Below are positions 58,620-64,000 of a stretch of 64,000 nucleotides of DNA, piece after piece. Both the position numbers and the translations under genes were made by a program. The notes under the pieces are model-generated. The model did not search any database, had not been told where the DNA came from, and was given only the letters and a program-made list of their open reading frames with translations. Position 1 is the stretch's first letter, and each line of letters begins with the position of its first letter. This DNA comes from JBFWVJ01 sp050246795 (GTDB taxonomy: Bacteria; Patescibacteriota; Gracilibacteria; JAUYGZ01), in the NCBI GenBank assembly GCA_050246795.1, contig JBFWVJ010000004.1, positions 62,001-126,000 on the forward strand. The letters run 5' to 3'.

Positions 58620-61600
58620 TTAATCAATTACAAATACTGAATTTCTATCAAGAAATGACCTGATTTCATCCTGCGTTTCATATGAAAACATTGCATATGA
58701 TTTTTCCCCTGGAAAAGCATGCTTATTAAATTCTAAGCATCCTTTCCGAACCTCCTTTGGTTCAAGCTTTTTTATAAAGTACAATTCATTTTGTGAGTTC
58801 TTAGTACCCATCTTGAAGGACTTTGAATTATTAATGTAGTCAAATGTATCTTCATAAAATTCTGGAATTGAAAATGCATAGACTTTAACACCAAACGAAC
58901 TGAAATTCCTTTTATTTGAAATATCAAATAGAATAGAATACGTGTTTTGGTTTCCTTGACACTGGATTGTGCTCAAACGAACATTCGATATTTTTACAAA
59001 TGATTCCTGTGGCACACTCATTTCCTTAAATGAATGAATGTATTCTGGAGAAGTTCGTAATTCATAATTTAAGTAGCTAATACCTGCTTCATCTTCGAGC
59101 CCATCTTTGATATTCAATATAAATTGATAATTCGTTTTGTATCCAAATAAGTGTGTATCTTTATTGTTATGAATAAATCTTAATTCTTCTTGTCTTATAT
59201 CATCAGTTGTCGGTGTCTTCTCTTCGAGAGCTAGATTTTGTTTAATCAATTTATATCTTATATCAGAGATACTTTGACCTTGTTTATATTTTTCAAAATA
59301 ATACAGATCAGTGGAATCGACAAAAAAGTTTAACGACTCAACGCCTGATTGATTCGTTATCCGTGAATATTTCCCGGACAGCGAATCGTATTCTACAAGA
59401 TACTCATCTTGTTGTTTTTCTATACCGTAATTGGCGGTTGTCTCCTTTTTCCAATCCTTTGCAAAAAAGTAGAATTTTTGTGTATTAGGTACATACTTCA
59501 GATTGTTAAATTCAAATCCGACTTTTTTTGACGGAATTTTCTCTTTAAATGAAGTTAGTAGATTGAACGATCTAGAAGTTATATCATATCTTAATAGCTG
59601 ACTTTCAAAAGAATCAATATCACCCCTTTGAAGAATTCCTATCGATCTGTCATCAATGAAACTCGCATCATAAATCCATTCAAAGTGTTGGGCTTGGAAT
59701 TCTCTTGTCGTAGTATCAAAAATTATCAAGCTTTGCTTCTTTGACATTCGGTCTGGTATCAGCTCCAGAATATCTGGACAGTCTCCACCTAAATCAAGGC
59801 CCCTATAAGATAAATACCTTCCACTATTTGAGGTCTCAAGGAATTCTAAATCTACATCGCTTCCACGCGGACAGATGAACTTTTTATTGTGTAAAACTTC
59901 ATACTCGTCGAGGTCATACGCACTGTAGTCAAAAATTGTTTCATTGATGTCCCTGCTTGAATATGAATGCTGAATAGTAAATAGATATAAAATTTTTCCC
60001 TCTAGTACAGCTGATACCACATCAGGATTATATTTTGCATTTTTGTACACGAAACTTTCTTTTAGGACTAGCAGACTTTCATTATAGAGTTTTCTGCGGT
60101 TACTTAGGTCAAAAATTAATATATCATTGATTTCACTTCTTTTTTCGTACGACACGCCAATAAGTGCATCAACTTTACTGGAATCATTTTTTGCTGAGGA
60201 ATATGAAATTTCGTCACTAGCCGTGTAGCTGCTAGAGTCTATGTCTTTTTGTCCTCCACCCTTCGTTTTATCATCAATATCTCCTCCTTTATCCTCCGGA
60301 AAATACCCCTCCAACTGATCCAAAACTTTGCTATATAGCTCTGAGATAGGCGAAATTTCCTTTCTAGAAACAAGCAAAGCTTTTTCGTTTTCATCAATAT
60401 CTGAAATACTCTTCGGAAGTTTTATTTCCACTGTTCTTTTCTGCTTTTCGAAATAATCTTCAAATTCCGAAAGATCCGGCTTTTGTGCTAAAGGCCCCAT
60501 CAGACGCGTCATTTTTTGATTAATCGCATCCAATTCACTTTTTGAGCTGTCTTGCAATTGAGGAGCGCAGGTGAAACGGATGGACCCAGATATGTGATCC
60601 TTAGGATAGACTTTCAGCCCATCACAATTGGGGATCCATACCAGCAGGCTTTCAGGAAGGTGAGCACCGGTGATTTCAAACTCGTTTTGCTCTAAGAGTA
60701 TCGGCCTGGCAGGAACAACTCCTGAGATATAGATTTTGTCCGTCATTTGCATCAAAATATTGCCTTCGATGAGCTTTTCTCCTCCTGGTTTATCTTTCAC
60801 CACGAAGTAATGCAAGCGCTGGTTGAATAGAGAGGGGAGAAACTTATTCAGAAAGCTCTCACGAATAAGGGGAGTGCATTGGATTTTTACTCTTTTTTGC
60901 GCTCGGGATATTTCCCGAAGCTCACCACAGCGTTCGATGAAAAACGCATCTGCCAGGTCGACATTATCCCCGACAAAGGTAAAGGTGTTTGGAATTCCAT
61001 ATGCTCCCTCCAACGGTGTCACTCGACTAATGTGGATGCGATAGTCCTCTTGAGTGGTTGATTCGAACTGAAGATCCTGTCTTGGATCGCTCAGGCGAAA
61101 AGTAAAGGTGTGGAGATCATTAGTTCGTTTTCCTTCACTGTCTTCCACTCTTCTTGGAATTCTGCATTGAACCCGTTGTTCATCGGGGGAGCGCATGATG
61201 AAGTTTTGGTCGGTACATTCCGGGAATTGAAACAGAAGGTCTCCTGGAAGATTTTCACCCTGAATAGTGAATGTTTTGAGTTCTCCGGGTCTCTTTCTAT
61301 CAGCATTCACTCGATGAACCTTTGGAATGGGAAAAGATGCTTCCGGCGACAAGATCTTTAAGATGAATTCGAAGGGGATGACTCCGTAGGTTTTTGAGGT
61401 AATCGTGCCATTGGATATCTCCTCATCAGCAAGATCACCTGCCACTTCACAGCTAAATTGTTGTTCGAAGTCTGTTTTTGTTATCCACTGTACATCATTG
61501 CAGCCAGGTATTGATACCTCCACATCATCCGGAAGTGACGTTCCGGTAATGGTAAAGTCTGTTCGGCTTCCCGCATACGCCAAAAGAGGATGAATTGATT

Positions 61601-62270
61601 CCAGTTGGGCTGGGTTATAGCTCAGCCGGTAGGGAACTTTGCCATCATAGAGGTCCCAATGGTTCGACGGATCGTACATGATGCTCGTCGAGTAGTAGGG
61701 ATTTCCAGCTTTTGAGAGTCCTGTGTATGTTTCTTCACCAATCAATGGTTCCGGTTTGTATGCCGAACCATCAGCGTTTCGCATTTCGTAGTGAAGATGA
61801 GCCCCGACATTTTCACCATCGAAAGCTGAACACTTCATCCCAGATGTATTGCCAGTGTCACCCATTAGGCCGAGAACTTGGCCTTGTTGAACTTCGTCAT
61901 TGATATTTACAGCAAGCGTATCTTTGATCATGTGAGCATACCAGGAACTTGTGTCGTCCGAATTTTTTACGATGGCATAGGTTCCATATGCACCATCTTC
62001 ATCAGCGTTTTTTGTTTTCAACACAGTTCCGCTTTTTGCTGCTAAAATTGGCGCTCCATATGAATCACAAGGGTCATCTTTTTCGTATGTGCGTATATCA
62101 AGTGAATACAATGATTTGTTTTTGTGAGTGCTTGAGCCATCATAACCATTCGTAATATGCACTTTTCCTTTGGGATATGGAAAAAGCACACCCTCAGCTT
62201 GGACACTAGTTACTTCCCCTGACAGAAAAGTAAAAAAAATGATTATGTAAACGAGGCACTTAACTTTCAT
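58620..62270 (-). CDS. Exported M23 (LytM) peptidase with IPT-like repeats, 1216 aa
   Basis: A signal peptide (residues 1-25) is followed by an M23 endopeptidase domain (about 30-180). It has an N-terminal metal region (THKNKSLYSLDIR), GTVLKTKNADEDG, and the C-terminal HxH (GAHLHYEMR). Three to four Ig/IPT-like modules follow (SIHPLLAYAGSRTDFTITGT, PGELKTFTIQGENLPGD), each ending in a Cys-rich PGC/PECT strand. A large C-terminal region of unknown fold completes it. M23 enzymes cut peptidoglycan cross-bridges. Here it may remodel the wall for the surface proteins encoded next to it, or act on other cells. Confidence 0.82.
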   Translation of the reverse strand: MKVKCLVYIIIFFTFLSGEVTSVQAEGVLFPYPKGKVHITNGYDGSSTHKNKSLYSLDIRTYEKDDPCDSYGAPILAAKSGTVLKTKNADEDGAYGTYAIVKNSDDTSSWYAHMIKDTLAVNINDEVQQGQVLGLMGDTGNTSGMKCSAFDGENVGAHLHYEMRNADGSAYKPEPLIGEETYTGLSKAGNPYYSTSIMYDPSNHWDLYDGKVPYRLSYNPAQLESIHPLLAYAGSRTDFTITGTSLPDDVEVSIPGCNDVQWITKTDFEQQFSCEVAGDLADEEISNGTITSKTYGVIPFEFILKILSPEASFPIPKVHRVNADRKRPGELKTFTIQGENLPGDLLFQFPECTDQNFIMRSPDEQRVQCRIPRRVEDSEGKRTNDLHTFTFRLSDPRQDLQFESTTQEDYRIHISRVTPLEGAYGIPNTFTFVGDNVDLADAFFIERCGELREISRAQKRVKIQCTPLIRESFLNKFLPSLFNQRLHYFVVKDKPGGEKLIEGNILMQMTDKIYISGVVPARPILLEQNEFEITGAHLPESLLVWIPNCDGLKVYPKDHISGSIRFTCAPQLQDSSKSELDAINQKMTRLMGPLAQKPDLSEFEDYFEKQKRTVEIKLPKSISDIDENEKALLVSRKEISPISELYSKVLDQLEGYFPEDKGGDIDDKTKGGGQKDIDSSSYTASDEISYSSAKNDSSKVDALIGVSYEKRSEINDILIFDLSNRRKLYNESLLVLKESFVYKNAKYNPDVVSAVLEGKILYLFTIQHSYSSRDINETIFDYSAYDLDEYEVLHNKKFICPRGSDVDLEFLETSNSGRYLSYRGLDLGGDCPDILELIPDRMSKKQSLIIFDTTTREFQAQHFEWIYDASFIDDRSIGILQRGDIDSFESQLLRYDITSRSFNLLTSFKEKIPSKKVGFEFNNLKYVPNTQKFYFFAKDWKKETTANYGIEKQQDEYLVEYDSLSGKYSRITNQSGVESLNFFVDSTDLYYFEKYKQGQSISDIRYKLIKQNLALEEKTPTTDDIRQEELRFIHNNKDTHLFGYKTNYQFILNIKDGLEDEAGISYLNYELRTSPEYIHSFKEMSVPQESFVKISNVRLSTIQCQGNQNTYSILFDISNKRNFSSFGVKVYAFSIPEFYEDTFDYINNSKSFKMGTKNSQNELYFIKKLEPKEVRKGCLEFNKHAFPGEKSYAMFSYETQDEIRSFLDRNSVFVID

Positions 62271-62271
62271 G

Positions 62272-62874
62272 CTATGGTATCAATAGTGCATTAAAAACAT
62301 CGTAAATCGTCAGACACGTATTCTCTGGGTCGAACTTTGTGATGAAATAAAAACGATCATTCCATTTGAAAATTATTGATTTTTCTATACCAAACTGGAC
62401 CGTTTCATACGTTTTTTCATATGCCTCAATTTTGCCATAAGGGATCTTCTTATATGAATAACCTAAAAGGTCATACATAAATTCTGACTCTACTTTATCC
62501 TCCTTCAGCCATTGCTCAATTGAGATGCCTATTAACTCATCATTCATCGTCAGGCTTGCTCGACAATCCTCACCCCGATAAATCAAAATCCTCCCCGGTT
62601 CAACTTCACGAGTAACGACTCTCAAATCGGAAGGTAGTTTCAAACTAAAACCTTCTTCTTTTAATTCCACCAGTTGTTCGGCCGTCTCCTGATCAACCGT
62701 CACTTCGACTTCCTCTTCGGGCAGTGATTTCATTTGGAAGGGAGGTTCGTCGCCGAGGATGAGATAATCTTCTTCGGCGATCTCGGGTGGAAAAGGTTCT
62801 TTTGTATACATCTTGTAGGAACCTATTATCCCGAGAATTCCTAATAGGATGGCCACACCAAAAATTTTTTTCAT
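62272..62874 (-). CDS. Membrane-anchored protein of unknown function, 200 aa
   Basis: A single N-terminal helix (IFGVAILLGILGIIGSY) is followed by an acidic linker and a compact alpha/beta domain with VELKEEGFSLKLPSDLRVV and IIFKWNDRFYFITKFD; two Cys (EDCRAS, ENTCLT) could pair. No family recognised. Its stop lies one base before the M23 gene start, so it is tightly coupled to that gene. Confidence 0.65.
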   Translation of the reverse strand: MKKIFGVAILLGILGIIGSYKMYTKEPFPPEIAEEDYLILGDEPPFQMKSLPEEEVEVTVDQETAEQLVELKEEGFSLKLPSDLRVVTREVEPGRILIYRGEDCRASLTMNDELIGISIEQWLKEDKVESEFMYDLLGYSYKKIPYGKIEAYEKTYETVQFGIEKSIIFKWNDRFYFITKFDPENTCLTIYDVFNALLIP

Positions 62875-62903
62875 AAGGATTTTAAAGTGTACTAACTTGT
62901 GAT

Positions 62904-63338
62904 CTATACGTGCCTCACCCGATTATAAAACGGATGCTTCCAGATACTGACCGCCAATCCCAGAGGGATTCCCGTCACGACAATCGATGCGACATCCATG
63001 CCTGAAAGCGCAAGCAAGAACGCGATCCCTCCAAAGACAACCGTGAAGGTGATCGGCCAGTGTTTTCCAAGCCAGTATCCTCTGCCAAAAAAGAAGCTGA
63101 TCAGTGCTCCGATCAAAATGGTGATGGCGAAAAAGATCCCGAGTCCACCGAGGAGCCCGGCGATCAAGCCCGCTGCTTGCTCACCGCCTTCTACACCTGC
63201 AACCATGTTTCCAGAAAGAGCACCAAGGAGAGACACGCCAAACCCAGCCGCAACGGCTGAGAAGGCCGAATAGGCTGCGAGGACATAAAACAGAACGCTC
63301 AAGGTCGTGCCTTGCCAGGGTCGGATAGAAGTACTCAT
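62904..63338 (-). CDS. Small integral membrane protein, 144 aa
   Basis: Four hydrophobic helices separated by short Gly-rich loops (VLFYVLAAYSAFSAVAAGFG, AAGLIAGLLGGLGIFFAITI, ITFTVVFGGIAFLLALSG, IVVTGIPLGLAVSIW). No catalytic motif. The ATG at 63338 is preferred to the longer frame to 63440, which lacks hydrophobic character at its start. It is probably the first gene of the surface operon. Function unknown. Confidence 0.65.
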   Translation of the reverse strand: MSTSIRPWQGTTLSVLFYVLAAYSAFSAVAAGFGVSLLGALSGNMVAGVEGGEQAAGLIAGLLGGLGIFFAITILIGALISFFFGRGYWLGKHWPITFTVVFGGIAFLLALSGMDVASIVVTGIPLGLAVSIWKHPFYNRVRHV

Positions 63339-63446
63339 GAAAAAAAATGAAGGATAAAAAGTGCTGCCCTTCATCCTACTTTTTTCCTTTTCGAATTCCA
63401 CAAAAATGAAGATTTCGTGAACTCTACGGCATGAGACCAAAAATAC

Positions 63447-63475
63447 TTTTTACAATTCCTTCAAGAGCGATACAA
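63447..63475 (-). promoter_or_regulatory. Putative promoter of the surface-protein operon
   Basis: On the minus strand TTGTAT (63475-63470), 17 bp, TAAAAA (63452-63447). The leader to the ATG at 63338 would be about 100 nt, longer than elsewhere in this window. Confidence 0.45.
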
Positions 63476-63503
63476 TAGAGAATAAGAGAGATGGGCCGAA
63501 ATG

Positions 63504-63531
63504 TTGACATTTGTGTCAAATAGAGTATGTT
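63504..63531 (+). promoter_or_regulatory. Putative sigma70 promoter of the last gene
   Basis: TTGACA (63504-63509, perfect), 16 bp, TATGTT (63526-63531). The ATG at 63555 is 24 bp downstream. Confidence 0.6.
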
Positions 63532-63554
63532 ACTATCTTTTTAAAAAGATCATC

Positions 63555-64000
63555 ATGGCTCCCAACCAGCTTCCTCAGAAGTTAGAACCGTTTCTGATCA
63601 TGGCTGACAAGCTTGAAGGAAAGTTTCCCGACACTTTTTCAGGACTCCGATCCCGATTGGAAACTGGATCTTGTACCCCGGACGACGCTAAAATGATCGG
63701 AAGAGCAGCCAACTCACTCAGCGGGACCCCGAGTGAGAAAAGCCTCCTCAAGATGCGAGACTTGATTTTGAACTGTCTGCAGTCGGAACCGGAGCGCCCT
63801 CTGAGAAGCTCGAACGTTTCTTTGCCAGAATTATCTTCTTCGTCGTCTGGTTTTTCTTCTATGGCTGCACCATTTGCCCTCCAAGAAGGGCAAATGAAAC
63901 CCAACGCCGTGAAGGATTGGAGTATGGTATCCACTACTAGCGGCTCTCAACGACTCCCTCTTCAATCCCCTCAACAAGGAGGACTCTCCCTCCCGGAGGT
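63555..64000 (+). CDS. Unrecognised protein, 5' part only (148 codons to the window end)
   Basis: An open frame starts MAPNQLPQKLEPFLIMADKL at an ATG 24 bp after a good promoter and runs off the window without a stop. The first 90 residues look helical (MADKLEGKFPDTFSGLRSRL, KSLLKMRDLILNCLQSE). They are followed by a Ser-rich, low-complexity stretch. No signal peptide. Nothing more can be said without the rest. Confidence 0.6.
   Translation, partial: MAPNQLPQKLEPFLIMADKLEGKFPDTFSGLRSRLETGSCTPDDAKMIGRAANSLSGTPSEKSLLKMRDLILNCLQSEPERPLRSSNVSLPELSSSSSGFSSMAAPFALQEGQMKPNAVKDWSMVSTTSGSQRLPLQSPQQGGLSLPE

Noticed and set aside
1..64000. Alternative genetic code with UGA as Gly
   Set aside because: Genes such as the CtpA-type protease end in UGA directly at neighbouring starts, and conserved proteins contain no internal UGA. 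UGG is used for Trp.

Overview
The window looks like a piece of a Candidate Phyla Radiation (Patescibacteria) chromosome, possibly a Peregrinibacteria-like lineage. That placement is an inference. It rests on three two-TM pilin proteins of the T4SS-pilin type, a VirB4-like ATPase, very large S-layer-type surface proteins, many orphan genes, tight gene packing and weak Shine-Dalgarno signals. No rRNA or tRNA is present to confirm it. UGA is used as a normal stop and UGG encodes Trp, so this is the standard bacterial code and not the Gly-UGA code of Gracilibacteria/Absconditabacteria.

Layout. 0-4 kb (+): tail of a membrane protein, PH-domain protein, YmdB-type phosphodiesterase, CtpA-type protease, then infC-rpmI-rplT ending in a strong terminator. 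4-7 kb (-): lipoprotein cyclophilin, pilin-like coiled-coil protein and a GT4 glycosyltransferase. 7-14 kb: glyA, a RelE-like toxin with an overlapping 50-aa antitoxin, a 904-aa orphan with a small partner, a FecR-domain surface protein, and a four-helix-bundle (S23) gene bracketed by inverted 7-bp repeat arrays. 14-26 kb: dnaA, MurF-like membrane ligase, VirB4-like ATPase, PIN-type putative TA pair, phosphohexomutase, tgt, two more pilins, rnc and nusB. 26-35 kb: FTR1 permease, small orphan, mutM, small lipoprotein, recF, a degenerate malic-enzyme homologue, pyrG, HU, rsmH, ftsL-like. 35-45 kb: a 1576-aa SLH protein, a SpoT-like protein fused to a 10-TM EamA transporter, and two adjacent orphans. 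45-63 kb (-): two trains of surface or envelope genes (MscS plus three secreted or orphan proteins; then M23 peptidase, SLH protein and a 1532-aa Cys-rich/DUF11-like protein), split by a MNT/HEPN toxin-antitoxin pair. The window ends inside an unrecognised gene.

The most unusual material is of two kinds. First, the SpoT-EamA fusion (40254-43040): its hydrolase residues are intact, its synthetase is degenerate, and it continues into a complete EamA transporter. Second, the intergenic DNA carries two families of short tandem arrays. One has 9-bp units of the form GGG-N6 on the + strand at four loci, touching start or stop regions of pgm, rnc, the MurF-like gene and ftsL. The other has degenerate 7-bp units at eight loci, one of them read in frame inside an SLH gene. 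GC-rich palindromes also sit in frame inside three genes, one apparently with a second element nested in its apex.

Several promoters with near-consensus -35/-10 boxes and 16-17 bp spacing lie 15-30 bp upstream of start codons. They were used to correct starts for infC, the VirB4-like gene, the SpoT-EamA gene and several orphans.
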